From NCBI RefSeq assembly GCF_000021945.1, contig NC_011831.1, positions 4,539,353-4,603,352 of the forward strand: 64,000 nt of DNA, read 5' to 3'. Positions 18,995 to 28,167 of the stretch are shown piece by piece. The position numbers and the translations under genes are program-made. A model generated the notes under the pieces. It was given only the letters and a program-made list of their open reading frames with translations. It searched no databases and was not told the DNA's origin. The stretch comes from Chloroflexus aggregans DSM 9485 (GTDB lineage Bacteria > Chloroflexota > Chloroflexia > Chloroflexales > Chloroflexaceae). Every line of letters starts with the position of its first letter. Position 1 is the stretch's first letter.

Positions 18995-21900
18995 ATGACC
19001 TCATTACCGGCAGTTTCGTGGCAATGCTCAAGTGTCAGCGCGTTGGGTACAGTGCTCGCCGAGCTACCTGTACTCACGAGATTGGCAGCCGCTCTACGCC
19101 CCGGTTATCAGACGATAGCCCCGGTGCCAACTGCGGCTCGCCCGGCCTTGATCGCTGCTTTAGCCCGTCGTTGGCCGTTGCCGGTTGTGTACGTGACTCT
19201 GAGTGCCGAGAGTGCGCGCCGCGCCGTCGATGACCTATGCCAATGGTTATCTCCCGACCGTGTTTGGCTGTTTCCCGCCGCCGATGCACTCCCTTATGAG
19301 CACATGTCCGCCGGGAGCGATGTGATCGCGCGTCGGTTGGCAGTGCTGCGTGGCTTGCAAACCGGTCAGTGGTCGGGCGTTATTGTGACGCCGGTTAAGG
19401 CGCTGATGCAGCCAACAATGCCTCCGTCCGAGTTAGCCACAGCGACGATCCGATTGCGGCGTGGTATGCAGATGCCGATTGACCAACTTCTGCATAGATT
19501 ACTGGCAAGCGGCTATCAGCGTGCTGCGATGGTCGAAACCCCCGGTGAGGTAAGCCGCCGTGGTGCCATTCTCGATGTTTGGTCGTCGGGTGATGAGTTG
19601 CCATTGCGGATCGAGTGGTTCGATGATGAAATTGATAGTCTGCGCCGGTTTGAGCCGGCCACGCAACGCAGTGAGCAGCGGTTGGAACAGGCTGAGATTG
19701 GCCCACCACACGAGATTCCGCTCTGGCAGCGTGAAGAGGCTTTACGTCGAATTGATGCGCTCGATCTGCGTGGATTACGTCGTGAGGTGGCTGAAGAGTG
19801 GGCAGTCGCGCGTGAACAACTGGCAGCCGGCCAGCGCTTTGAAGGTCGCGCTTTCTACGCGCCATTTTTCTTTACCCAACCGGCTACCATGCTCGATTAC
19901 TTACCGGCAGGGAGTTTGGTGACACTTGCCGAAGCCCATCTCCTCGAACAGCACGCCACCGAGATCGACGTGCAAGCCGCTACGTACCGCGATCAATTAG
20001 TGACGATCGGTGAACTACCGCCCAATTTTCCGCGGCCCTATCTGCGCTGGGAAGAGCTTGAGCTACTCGGTCAGACCAAGCTGGTCGTGGCCGATCTGAC
20101 CCACAACGAGTATCCCGACGCACTCGTTCCACCGCTGTTTGGGGTACCGCCGTTGTATGGTGGTCAGATGCGTCGCCTTATCGAGGCGATTGTCGAGCAG
20201 GTACAGGCCGGTGAGATGGTGGTGGCAGTGACCGCGCAAGCCGCTCGGTTGCAGGAGCTGCTTGGAGAACGGTTGATGGGCGAGATTGCAAGCGGGCGCT
20301 TTATCGCCATTCTCGGTGGTCTTGAAGCCGGCTTTACCGTACCTGATCTGCGCCTAACCCTGCTCACCGATAGCGAAATCTTTGGGATACGCCAACGTCG
20401 TCCGCTCAGTGAACGTCGGCGTAAGACGACGGTAGCCGATCGCACTGCCTTTCTGCGCTCGCTCAAACCCGGTGATTATGTGGTGCATATCGAGCATGGC
20501 ATCGCCGTGTTTGATGGCATGATCCGCCGTACCGTCGGTGAGGTTGAGCGTGAATATCTCGTGTTGCGCTACGCCGGCGAAGATAAAATCTACGTTCCGG
20601 TCGACCAAATTGATCGGGTCACGCGCTATATCGGTGCCGGCGATGGCCCCCCGACCCTCACTCGGCTTGGCACTCAAGATTGGGAACGCACAAAGCGTAA
20701 AGTGCGTGCTGCGGTGCAAGAGCTGGCCGAGGAACTGCTCCATCTGTATGCCCAACGTCAGCTCAAGCCCGGTTTTGCATTTTCACCTGATAACGAGTGG
20801 CAGCGCGAGTTGGAAGCTAGCTTTCCCTATCTTGAGACCGATGACCAACTACGCGCTATTGCCGAGGTGAAGGCTGATATGGAGCGCCCCATCCCGATGG
20901 ATCGATTAGTTTGCGGTGATGTTGGGTTTGGGAAGACCGAGGTAGCCCTGCGCGCTGCGTTTAAAGCCGTACAAGACGGAAAACAGGTAGCAATCCTCGT
21001 ACCGACGACGGTGTTGGCCCAACAGCATTTTGATACGTTCCGTAAACGGATGGCGGCATTTCCGGTGACGGTCGAAATGCTCTCACGCTTTCGCTCGCCG
21101 AAAGAGCAAGACGGCATCGTGCGCGATTTGGCCCGAGGCAAGATCGATATTATCATCGGTACGCATCGATTGCTCTCCAACGATGTTGTGTTTCGTGATC
21201 TCGGTTTGGTGATCGTTGATGAAGAGCAACGGTTCGGTGTGCGGCACAAAGAGCGGCTCAAGCAGTTGCGAGCCGAGGTAGATGTGTTGACGCTGACGGC
21301 CACACCCATCCCGCGCACCTTACACATGGCGCTGTCGGGCATCCGTGATCTGAGTGTGATTAATACACCGCCTGAAGACCGTCTCCCGATCAAAACGTAT
21401 GTCGTCCCGGCCGATGATCATCTGATCCAAGAGGTGATCCGACGCGAACTCGAACGTGAGGGACAGGTGTACTTTGTCCACAACCGGGTACAGAGCATTT
21501 ACCATGTGGCAGAACGGTTGCGCCGGCTGGTGCCGGAAGCGCGGATTGCGGTCGGTCACGGTCAGCTCGCCGAGCGTAATTTGGAACGAGTGATGATGGA
21601 TTTCTTCGAAGGGCGGTACGACGTGCTCGTCTGTACCACGATCATCGAAAGTGGTCTTGATGTTCCCAATGCGAATACCATCATCATCGATGATGCAACG
21701 CATTACGGCCTAGCCCAGCTTTATCAGTTACGTGGCCGCGTCGGGCGTGGTGCAACACGGGCGTATGCGTACCTTCTCTACAACCCAGCCGCCCCTATGA
21801 CATCCGATGCCCGTCAACGACTAGAGGCGATCCAAGAAGCGACCGAACTTGGTGCCGGATTCCGCGTCGCAATGCGTGATCTTGAAATACGAGGCGCCGG

Positions 21901-22543
21901 TAATCTGTTAGGTTCTGAGCAGTCGGGTCACATTGCTGCGGTGGGTTTCGATCTCTATTCACGCCTCCTTGAGCAGGCTGTGCAGCAACTCAAGCGGGAT
22001 GTCGATGAGCTGACCGTTGATCGAGGATTCACACCTTCCCCAACGGAGATGGCGGCCGGCTTGTGCGCGCCTACCGTGTCGGAAAAGGTGTTGGTGGCAC
22101 CGTTGGTGACCATCGATTTACCGTTGACCGCCTACCTTCCCCCCACCTATATTGCTGATGAGACGGTGCGATTGGCGGTGTACCAGCGGATGATCGATGC
22201 CGACACCATTGAGGAAGTGCGTAGTCTGCGCCAAGAGCTGATCGACCGCTTTGGCGGGCCGCTGCCAGAGCCGGTGTTACACTTGATCCTCTGGTTGCAA
22301 ATAAGGTTCTTGGCGCTGCAAGCCGGTGTAGCGTCGATCACGACGGAAGGTGATGTGTTTCTCATCCGCCTGATGACCAGCTTAACGCCGGCAATGCGTG
22401 ATCGACTGCGGCGACGGTTTCCGCGAGATGCGGCGCTCAAGCTTGGGCAGCAATCGATCCGGCTAGAGCGACGGTTGGTTGGGGCACAGTGGCCAGAACG
22501 CCTGTTGGCAGTTATTGAAGTATTGGTGGCTGAAGCAGGTTGA
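18995..22543 (+). CDS. mfd: Transcription-repair coupling factor
   Basis: Mfd removes RNA polymerase stalled at lesions and recruits UvrA for nucleotide excision repair. The 1182-aa length is normal. Regions in order: UvrB-like N-terminal domains (to about 420), the RNA-polymerase-interacting domain with GDYVVHIEHGIAVF (about 490), and the RecG-like translocase with Walker A GDVGFGKTE, DEEQRFG, TATPIPRTLHM and GRVGRG. The C-terminal TRCF domain is intact. The start is ATG 18995. It converges on the zinc-ribbon gene with 12 bp between stops. Confidence 0.97.
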   Translation: MTSLPAVSWQCSSVSALGTVLAELPVLTRLAAALRPGYQTIAPVPTAARPALIAALARRWPLPVVYVTLSAESARRAVDDLCQWLSPDRVWLFPAADALPYEHMSAGSDVIARRLAVLRGLQTGQWSGVIVTPVKALMQPTMPPSELATATIRLRRGMQMPIDQLLHRLLASGYQRAAMVETPGEVSRRGAILDVWSSGDELPLRIEWFDDEIDSLRRFEPATQRSEQRLEQAEIGPPHEIPLWQREEALRRIDALDLRGLRREVAEEWAVAREQLAAGQRFEGRAFYAPFFFTQPATMLDYLPAGSLVTLAEAHLLEQHATEIDVQAATYRDQLVTIGELPPNFPRPYLRWEELELLGQTKLVVADLTHNEYPDALVPPLFGVPPLYGGQMRRLIEAIVEQVQAGEMVVAVTAQAARLQELLGERLMGEIASGRFIAILGGLEAGFTVPDLRLTLLTDSEIFGIRQRRPLSERRRKTTVADRTAFLRSLKPGDYVVHIEHGIAVFDGMIRRTVGEVEREYLVLRYAGEDKIYVPVDQIDRVTRYIGAGDGPPTLTRLGTQDWERTKRKVRAAVQELAEELLHLYAQRQLKPGFAFSPDNEWQRELEASFPYLETDDQLRAIAEVKADMERPIPMDRLVCGDVGFGKTEVALRAAFKAVQDGKQVAILVPTTVLAQQHFDTFRKRMAAFPVTVEMLSRFRSPKEQDGIVRDLARGKIDIIIGTHRLLSNDVVFRDLGLVIVDEEQRFGVRHKERLKQLRAEVDVLTLTATPIPRTLHMALSGIRDLSVINTPPEDRLPIKTYVVPADDHLIQEVIRRELEREGQVYFVHNRVQSIYHVAERLRRLVPEARIAVGHGQLAERNLERVMMDFFEGRYDVLVCTTIIESGLDVPNANTIIIDDATHYGLAQLYQLRGRVGRGATRAYAYLLYNPAAPMTSDARQRLEAIQEATELGAGFRVAMRDLEIRGAGNLLGSEQSGHIAAVGFDLYSRLLEQAVQQLKRDVDELTVDRGFTPSPTEMAAGLCAPTVSEKVLVAPLVTIDLPLTAYLPPTYIADETVRLAVYQRMIDADTIEEVRSLRQELIDRFGGPLPEPVLHLILWLQIRFLALQAGVASITTEGDVFLIRLMTSLTPAMRDRLRRRFPRDAALKLGQQSIRLERRLVGAQWPERLLAVIEVLVAEAG

Positions 22544-22555
22544 GGCACATTGTGC

Positions 22556-23641
22556 TCACACCCGAACCAATTGCCCACGGCGAAAAGCAACAATGACTTG
22601 ATTGCATCGATAACGCTGGTCCGCACCGGTAAAAATCACCCCATCGTACCCATAACGATCGATCCACCACTCGATGGCAGCATCGGTCTCAACATCAAGG
22701 CCAAGAGCGGCTGCTTCTTGTCTAATCTGTTTAACTTGCCGGTTCCAAGCGGTCAAATCAACCGTTAATGGACGCTCAATCCGCACTCGATAACGGGCGG
22801 GTGTGACGACAAATAGTCGTTGCAACCAGTTACGCTGTTCCTCTTCGACAACTTCAACCAGTAACAACCCGCGTCCGGCCGGAGTCCGCTGCTGGATGTC
22901 ACCGCCGAGGAGCTGGTAAACGCCTTGAGTGACGCTACCGACGAGCCGGCGGTCGGCTTCACTGCGACTCATGCGTCGGATTGTTTCGTTCAGATCGGAG
23001 ACGCGCGGAATCCGCGGTGGTGCCATAATCTGAATGGCCGGAATCGGCTGATTTGGCACCGGATGGCCATCGCTCGTGCGCCACTCGGCGTACCGTACCT
23101 CCATTGGCGGATCGTCACCGATGCGATAGCGAAAGCCGATCCGTTCTCGCCCCTCTTCAGATTCGGCTATGGCAGCAATCGTGACGTGCAGTTGTAGGCC
23201 GCCACCACATCCCGGCGCCGGAAACCAAACTCGTTCGGCCAAAAACGTAAACTGCATGCGAGAACCGGCCAGTGCCTGTCGCTCGTCACGCCGCCACCCC
23301 TGCCCACTTAATCCACTCCAACCGCCGACAATTGCTCGGAGTGGAGCATAAATCGCGACAACTGTTTGCGCCGAAGGTGGTTCATCAAGTACCCACATCC
23401 CCGGTGGCACTGCGCCGGATGATGGTAGTTTCACCGTGCCGCCGATCACACTCTGCACGACGCGCGCATTGGGTAAGCGTACCGTCATCTGACCAACCGA
23501 TGACGGTAGTGGGGCAGTGGGTGTGCCTTCATGTTGGGCTGCTACTGGATAGCCACATTCAATGCAAAATCGTGGGTTGCCCGGCGGCAACGGTACGCCA
23601 CACCGTGGGCAAAAGGCTATCGTTGGGCGCGAGTTGTCCAT
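22556..23641 (-). CDS. Zinc-ribbon protein with Thr-motif linker, function unknown
   Basis: The product is 361 aa. The N-terminus is a zinc ribbon (CPRC and CIEC, about residues 11-31). A linker follows with two similar motifs, MTVRLP and GTVKLP, each a Thr with Leu at +3, like FHA-ligand sites. The rest (about 80-361) is an alpha/beta region of no family I recognise. There is no signal peptide. The gene starts at ATG 23641 behind GAGG. It converges on mfd and is divergent from the DedA gene, with a perfect inverted repeat in the space between. Confidence 0.7.
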   Translation of the reverse strand: MDNSRPTIAFCPRCGVPLPPGNPRFCIECGYPVAAQHEGTPTAPLPSSVGQMTVRLPNARVVQSVIGGTVKLPSSGAVPPGMWVLDEPPSAQTVVAIYAPLRAIVGGWSGLSGQGWRRDERQALAGSRMQFTFLAERVWFPAPGCGGGLQLHVTIAAIAESEEGRERIGFRYRIGDDPPMEVRYAEWRTSDGHPVPNQPIPAIQIMAPPRIPRVSDLNETIRRMSRSEADRRLVGSVTQGVYQLLGGDIQQRTPAGRGLLLVEVVEEEQRNWLQRLFVVTPARYRVRIERPLTVDLTAWNRQVKQIRQEAAALGLDVETDAAIEWWIDRYGYDGVIFTGADQRYRCNQVIVAFRRGQLVRV

Positions 23642-23672
23642 AGAATCCTCGGTGAGCAGCAGGCGTAAGCCG

Positions 23673-23698
23673 GTATAATCATCTTTGCACGATTATAC
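23673..23698. promoter_or_regulatory. Inverted repeat containing two facing -10-like boxes
   Basis: GTATAATC (23673-23680) and GATTATAC (23691-23698) form a perfect 8-bp inverted repeat with a 10-bp spacer. Each arm contains TATAAT, one on each strand. It lies in the 198-bp space between divergent genes (zinc ribbon and DedA). The minus-strand box could serve the zinc-ribbon gene. No good -35 is seen for either. Confidence 0.4.
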
Positions 23699-23839
23699 TC
23701 GGTAATGATTACACTGCGCTTCGTGTAAAATGTGCCGAGAACGAGATGACAAAACCGCTACTTGACGACATCTGTGCAATCATCTACCATACCTGACAGT
23801 GTATGGGATACACAAGGCAGTTAGACGGAGACTTCTTGC

Positions 23840-24487
23840 ATGGGACGTATTCTCGAACAACTCGGTCTTTGGATAGAAAGCATCATTCTTGCCATTGGCT
23901 ACCCCGGCATCACGCTGGTCATGTTGGCCGAAAATCTCTTTCCGCCAATCCCGTCTGAGTTGGTGATGCCGTTTGCCGGCTTTCTCGTTGGGCGGGGTGA
24001 GATGAACCTGTTTCTGGCAATTGGTGCCGGAACGCTCGGTTCGGTGCTCGGCGCAATTGTACTCTATTATATCGGTATGCTGGCCGGTGAGCCATTGGTT
24101 CGTCCTTTCTTCCGTCACTATGGTCGTTTTTTTCTCCTCTCTGAGCAAGACCTCGATAAAGCACTAAATGCTTTTACCACCTACGGTGATGTGATCGTGC
24201 TTGGAGGCCGTGTGATTCCGATCATTCGCAGCCTCATCTCGTTGCCTGCCGGAATGAATCGCATGCCCATGGGGCGCTTTTTGATCTTTACAACTCTTGG
24301 TTCAGCCGTTTGGACATCATTATTGACAATTGGTGGCGTCATCCTTGGGGCAAACTGGGAGTTTGTGATCGAAATAGTCGATCAGTACCAGAAGCTGGTA
24401 TTGGTGGTATTGACAATGGGAGCGGTGGTCTTTGTGGTGCAGCGATTACGCAGCTTGCGCCGAGTTGCACTGAGCCGTAGCGAATGA
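23840..24487 (+). CDS. DedA-family membrane protein
   Basis: The product is a 215-aa membrane protein of the DedA/VTT family, linked elsewhere to lipid scrambling (undecaprenyl phosphate or phospholipid flipping) and membrane homeostasis. Family motifs are visible: ENLFPPIPSELVMP near the N-terminus and GRVIPIIRSLISLPAG in the centre, with the conserved Arg residues. It is first of a + strand series (histidine kinase, NUDIX, TrmB-like, YkgJ) with short gaps. The start is ATG 23840. Confidence 0.92.
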   Translation: MGRILEQLGLWIESIILAIGYPGITLVMLAENLFPPIPSELVMPFAGFLVGRGEMNLFLAIGAGTLGSVLGAIVLYYIGMLAGEPLVRPFFRHYGRFFLLSEQDLDKALNAFTTYGDVIVLGGRVIPIIRSLISLPAGMNRMPMGRFLIFTTLGSAVWTSLLTIGGVILGANWEFVIEIVDQYQKLVLVVLTMGAVVFVVQRLRSLRRVALSRSE

Positions 24488-24511
24488 TAGTCTCACCTAT
24501 GCGTAGCGATC

Positions 24512-25768
24512 ATGAATGACCATGCTGTCCGTTCACCTTCTCGGTATGATCCTGTCCTTACTTCACTTTCGCCACTGACGGTGACGGAACGAGCATTGTG
24601 TCGGGCAGTAGCACCACTAGTACCCGCGGCAACATGGTTAGTTATCGGTCCGGTTATGTGGTCGGTGGCACAGGGCACAGCCCAACCAACACCGATGTGG
24701 CCCTTGCCGACTCAGCACGTGATTATCGGTGAGACACCATCGTTACACGGACTAAGAGAGTTCGCCGATCATTGGCAACCGTTGGTTGTGCATGGGCGAC
24801 TGATCGGTGGTTTGCTCGTTCCAGGGGTAATGCCCGATGTATCGCCCCTGCTTGAACAGATCGCACCCCTCGTTGATGCCCTGTTCTATCGCCGTATGAT
24901 GACGCGGCATGTGATCTGGCAACACTTACTTTCACAACTGATGGTGCGTTATGCCGCCGGTGAAGAGCGAACGGTGTTGTGGGCTGAAGTCGTCGCGCGT
25001 AGTGTTGGGCAAACTCTGCCCCTGCCTGACCGCGTGAATACGGTCGTACCGACGCGACCATTATGGCCTGATGCGGCCCGTTTCGTCGAATTGGCAACGG
25101 CGATATTGCATCCCGACGTAATCCAGGCGCGTGTACTGGGTTTGGCAACTGCAGGGGTTGCCCACGACATTAATAACCTGCTGACGGTCATTTTGGGTCG
25201 AGCACAGTTACTCGAACTCGACGCTGAAGGTGAGCAACGGATCGATCTCCAGATGATTGCCACGGCTGCTGAAGTTGGTGCAATGAGTGCGCGTCGCTTG
25301 CAGCGCTTTGCACAGCTCGAATCACTCCACATCCAGCCGGTTGATCTGGTAGAAATTGCGCGGTTGGCGATAGATACTGCTACCCACAAGTTGGCTCACC
25401 ACGCTGCGCTCACTATTACCGAGTCATTGAGCACCTTACCGGTTGCTGCCGGCGAAACCAATCTGCTCTACACCGCACTCACCGCTCTTATCGTTGCAGC
25501 GGCGCAGGCGAATCCAGACGGTGGGGTTATTCAGGTTGGCAGTGGTTTTGACGAGCGATTTGTCTGGATTGAAGTTGCCGATCCTGGCTTACCACCGGAT
25601 AGTGACCTCCATAGTGTTTCGATCCAAACACAACGAGCGCATACCATCGAGTTAGCAATTGCTCGCCAAACTGCTCGTGTCCACGGAGGACAATTACAGA
25701 TCGAGGTGAATACACTGCGAGGTACGGTGATCAGGTTGATGATCCCTCGCTTGAGAAGAGAGGCTTGA
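24512..25768 (+). CDS. Histidine-kinase-like protein with degenerate ATPase domain
   Basis: The product is 418 aa. An undetermined N-terminal region (about 1-200) is followed by AGVAHDINNLLTVILGRAQLLE, a HisKA-type H-box of the NtrB style with a phospho-acceptor His. The C-terminal GHKL-type domain is worn. The N-box reads ALIVAAAQAN, without the Asn residues that bind Mg-ATP, and the G1 box is VADPGLP. No G2 glycine cluster is clear. It may bind a partner or act as a phosphotransfer intermediate rather than as a kinase. No response regulator is adjacent; the NUDIX gene begins 2 bp after its stop. Confidence 0.75.
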   Translation: MNDHAVRSPSRYDPVLTSLSPLTVTERALCRAVAPLVPAATWLVIGPVMWSVAQGTAQPTPMWPLPTQHVIIGETPSLHGLREFADHWQPLVVHGRLIGGLLVPGVMPDVSPLLEQIAPLVDALFYRRMMTRHVIWQHLLSQLMVRYAAGEERTVLWAEVVARSVGQTLPLPDRVNTVVPTRPLWPDAARFVELATAILHPDVIQARVLGLATAGVAHDINNLLTVILGRAQLLELDAEGEQRIDLQMIATAAEVGAMSARRLQRFAQLESLHIQPVDLVEIARLAIDTATHKLAHHAALTITESLSTLPVAAGETNLLYTALTALIVAAAQANPDGGVIQVGSGFDERFVWIEVADPGLPPDSDLHSVSIQTQRAHTIELAIARQTARVHGGQLQIEVNTLRGTVIRLMIPRLRREA

Positions 25769-25770
25769 TC

Positions 25771-26319
25771 ATGCCACCATGGCAATTACGCAAACGGGAA
25801 GTCATTTTGCACCAACCACCGTTTTTGACGGTCGAACGCCATCACGTCGTTCTTCCCGATGGTCGTGAGATTCCGGATTGGCAGTGGATTATCACACCGG
25901 AATATGTGAATGTCGTTGCAATCACACCTGACCATCGGTTTGTTCTTTTTCGGCAGGAGAAATACGCGGTCGAGGGTTTGTCGCTGGCGCCGGTCGGGGG
26001 CTATCTTGAACCCGGTGAAGACCCATTGGCAGCAGCGCAACGCGAACTCCGCGAAGAAAGTGGCTATACTGCGAGTGATTGGGAACATCTCGGTCGTTAT
26101 GCGGTAGACGGGAATCGCGGCGCCGGTGTAGCCCATCTGTACTTAGCGCGTGGCGCGACATTCGTGGGTAAAGGCGCGAGCGATGATCTTGAAGCGCAGG
26201 AATTGGTTTTGTTGACGGTTGATGCGGTACGGCAGGCCCTGGCTGCCGGTGAGTTTAAGGTGTTGGCATGGGCGACAGTCGTCGCTCTGGCCTTGTTGCG
26301 TTTACCAGAGTATGGCTAA
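25771..26319 (+). CDS. NUDIX hydrolase, ADP-ribose pyrophosphatase-like
   Basis: The 182-aa product should hydrolyse a nucleoside diphosphate derivative. The Nudix box is complete: GYLEPGE, then seven residues, then RELREESGY (pattern GX5EX7REUXEEXGU). N-terminal features (VERHHVVLPDG and WIITPEYVNVVAI) match ADP-ribose pyrophosphatases. I start at ATG 25771, which has AAGAGAGG upstream and follows the kinase stop by 2 bp; the frame is open from a TTG two codons earlier. The substrate is inferred from family only. Confidence 0.9.
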   Translation: MPPWQLRKREVILHQPPFLTVERHHVVLPDGREIPDWQWIITPEYVNVVAITPDHRFVLFRQEKYAVEGLSLAPVGGYLEPGEDPLAAAQRELREESGYTASDWEHLGRYAVDGNRGAGVAHLYLARGATFVGKGASDDLEAQELVLLTVDAVRQALAAGEFKVLAWATVVALALLRLPEYG

Positions 26320-26366
26320 TTTCACATCTCTGCGTTCTTTGCGTTTACGTCTTAAGTGTTACCGAT

Positions 26367-27041
26367 ATGGGTCGAGGTCGTTATCCTGCACGTTTAAAGG
26401 TCACAGTACCACCGCCGGAGATAGCTGCACGCTATTATCGTTCGTGGCCGGCCCATGAACTCTATCACCATCCTGACCGCTTTCCGTTGCTGAATGCTGA
26501 GAGTCTGTTTGGGCGTAATGCACCGCTGACGCTCGAGTTGGGTTGTGCAACCGGTGAATACATCTGCACTCTGGCCACAGCACAGCCAGATGCCTGTTTT
26601 GTCGGGGTTGATATTGTTGCCAAACCGCTTTACCGAGCGGTGGAACGAGCAGTTGAGTTAGGTTTGGAGAATATCATCTTTCTACAAGCCGATGCACGTC
26701 TCCTCTACCAGCGTATTCCCGATTGCGTCCTGACGACGATCATTCTCCACTTTCCACCGCCACTGTTACGCAACCGACAACGCAATCAACTGCTCGTTTC
26801 GGCGCAGATGCTGGGCTGCGCCGAGCGTTCGCTCGTGCCGGGTGGGTATCTCAGTTTTCTGACCGACCATCCAGACCTCTTCAGCCTGATGCAAGAATTG
26901 CTGCCCGCCTTCCCGCGGTTGCGCGGATTACCCGCTTCACCGAGTGAGTTGGCCGTGTTCGAGTCACATTATCACCGGCGTTGGGCAGCACGGGGGCGCG
27001 AGATTCGTGGGTTGCGGATCGAGCGTATCGCGGAGGAGTAA
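26367..27041 (+). CDS. TrmB-like tRNA (guanine46-N7) methyltransferase, diverged
   Basis: The product is a 224-aa SAM-dependent methyltransferase. Features in order: LELGCATGEYI (SAM loop, near residues 55-65), VGVDI (acidic residue that binds the ribose), and SLVPGGYLSFLTDHPDLF, which matches the TrmB C-terminal block. The usual TrmB signature FPDPWPKKRH is replaced by FPPPLLRNRQ, so a key Asp is absent and activity on tRNA is not certain. I start at ATG 26367 (MGRGRYPARL); the frame is open 33 codons upstream without family resemblance. The YkgJ gene follows after 32 bp. Confidence 0.72.
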   Translation: MGRGRYPARLKVTVPPPEIAARYYRSWPAHELYHHPDRFPLLNAESLFGRNAPLTLELGCATGEYICTLATAQPDACFVGVDIVAKPLYRAVERAVELGLENIIFLQADARLLYQRIPDCVLTTIILHFPPPLLRNRQRNQLLVSAQMLGCAERSLVPGGYLSFLTDHPDLFSLMQELLPAFPRLRGLPASPSELAVFESHYHRRWAARGREIRGLRIERIAEE

Positions 27042-27073
27042 CATCGTGCTGGTCGGTACGCAAGGAGCCTGCG

Positions 27074-27334
27074 ATGGAATGTCGAGTTGGTTGTGGCGCG
27101 TGTTGTATCGCCCCTTCTATCTCGTCACCGATACCGGGTATGCCGAATGGTAAGCCTGCCGGTGTACGCTGTGTTCAACTAACTACCGACAATCGCTGTG
27201 CGTTGTATGGTAAACCCGAACGTCCGGCAATCTGTGTTCGTCTACGACCACATCCCGACATGTGCGGTAACGATGCTGATGAAGCACTTCGTTTGCTGAC
27301 GGCACTCGAGTTATCAACGCAACCTGAAAGATGA
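27074..27334 (+). CDS. YkgJ-family cysteine cluster protein
   Basis: The 86-aa product has the pattern CRVGCGACC near the N-terminus, then C of VRCVQL, CALY, CVRL and MCG. These invariant Cys residues are typical of the YkgJ/UPF0153 family, thought to bind zinc or an iron-sulfur centre. The start at ATG 27074 has AAGGAG 9 nt upstream. It sits directly after the methyltransferase gene on the same strand. Its function is not established. Confidence 0.85.
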   Translation: MECRVGCGACCIAPSISSPIPGMPNGKPAGVRCVQLTTDNRCALYGKPERPAICVRLRPHPDMCGNDADEALRLLTALELSTQPER

Positions 27335-27606
27335 CTGAAATGTTATCAAGTACGGCCAGTTTTGCAACCTAATCGTCGTGATTTGCGTTATTATTGCAGA
27401 AACACAAAGATCGTTGCTGGTTACCCCACGTGGAAAGGTTCTTGTAACAAAATTGGGGTATGATACATGTGGGGGACAGGCAGGCGATTAACGCACACCG
27501 CAGTGCGCGCTACCAACCCAAGGGATTCTGTTTATGGATGTCGAAGCGGGCCGGTTCGGTGCTGCATCAAGCATACCGGATCGACATCCCGGGAAAGGAA
27601 GCCGCA

Positions 27607-28020
27607 GTGACTGACTTCGATCTGGAAAGTTTGAGCATACCTGAGCTCGAACGACTGCGGGACGCAATTAATCAGCGCCTGCTGCAACTGCGTTACAGTA
27701 CGCCGCGCTCGTTGCCGGAACTGTTGCGCATGTTGGAGGAGGTCAAGGTCGTCCTGAGCGATCAGGGCAAAGAGTGGCGCTCACTTGAGCGTTGGCAATG
27801 GATGGACGGCCAGATTCGTTTCTGGCTTAATCCGGCCGACCAAGTCCATTATCGGCCGGGATGGTATACAATTGACGAACTCATCCTCTGGTCGCAGGAT
27901 CGTGGACCGGTCCTCGTCCCGCAGGAGGAAGAGGAAGAAGAGCTTGAGAGCTGGACGGAGATCAACGGTGTACGCATCCGTTGGTTGCCGGATGGGACGA
28001 TGGAGCGGATCGAGGGTTAG
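27607..28020 (+). CDS. Hypothetical 137-aa acidic protein
   Basis: I do not recognise this family. I choose GTG 27607 because AAGGAAG lies just upstream and the sequence then reads as a clean helical start (DLESLSIPELERL). An upstream open stretch to 27460 lacks protein-like character. The protein is soluble: an N-terminal helix pair to about residue 60, a beta-rich middle (WQWMDGQIRFWL), a run of Glu near 105-112, and a C-terminal strand pair ending GTMERIEG. It is the last + gene before the convergent lrgB. Confidence 0.6.
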   Translation: MTDFDLESLSIPELERLRDAINQRLLQLRYSTPRSLPELLRMLEEVKVVLSDQGKEWRSLERWQWMDGQIRFWLNPADQVHYRPGWYTIDELILWSQDRGPVLVPQEEEEEELESWTEINGVRIRWLPDGTMERIEG

Positions 28021-28110
28021 GGTACAACCTGCTCGCTATCCGCATGTAATGGCCTGATGAAGCGGGATACGAGTGAGGTTGTTCATCCTCTGCCTTCTGT
28101 TGCCGCATAG

Positions 28111-28140
28111 GGGCAGGTAAGCCTCCCATCTTACCTGCCT
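28111..28140. terminator. Hairpin between convergent genes
   Basis: A 10-bp perfect stem (28112-28121 GGCAGGTAAG with 28130-28139) with an 8-nt loop lies between the hypothetical + gene and lrgB. There is no T-run on either side, so it may be a weak bidirectional terminator or an mRNA end stabiliser. Confidence 0.45.
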
Positions 28141-28167
28141 CGTCCTCCCTCCGTCCACACTCAACCT

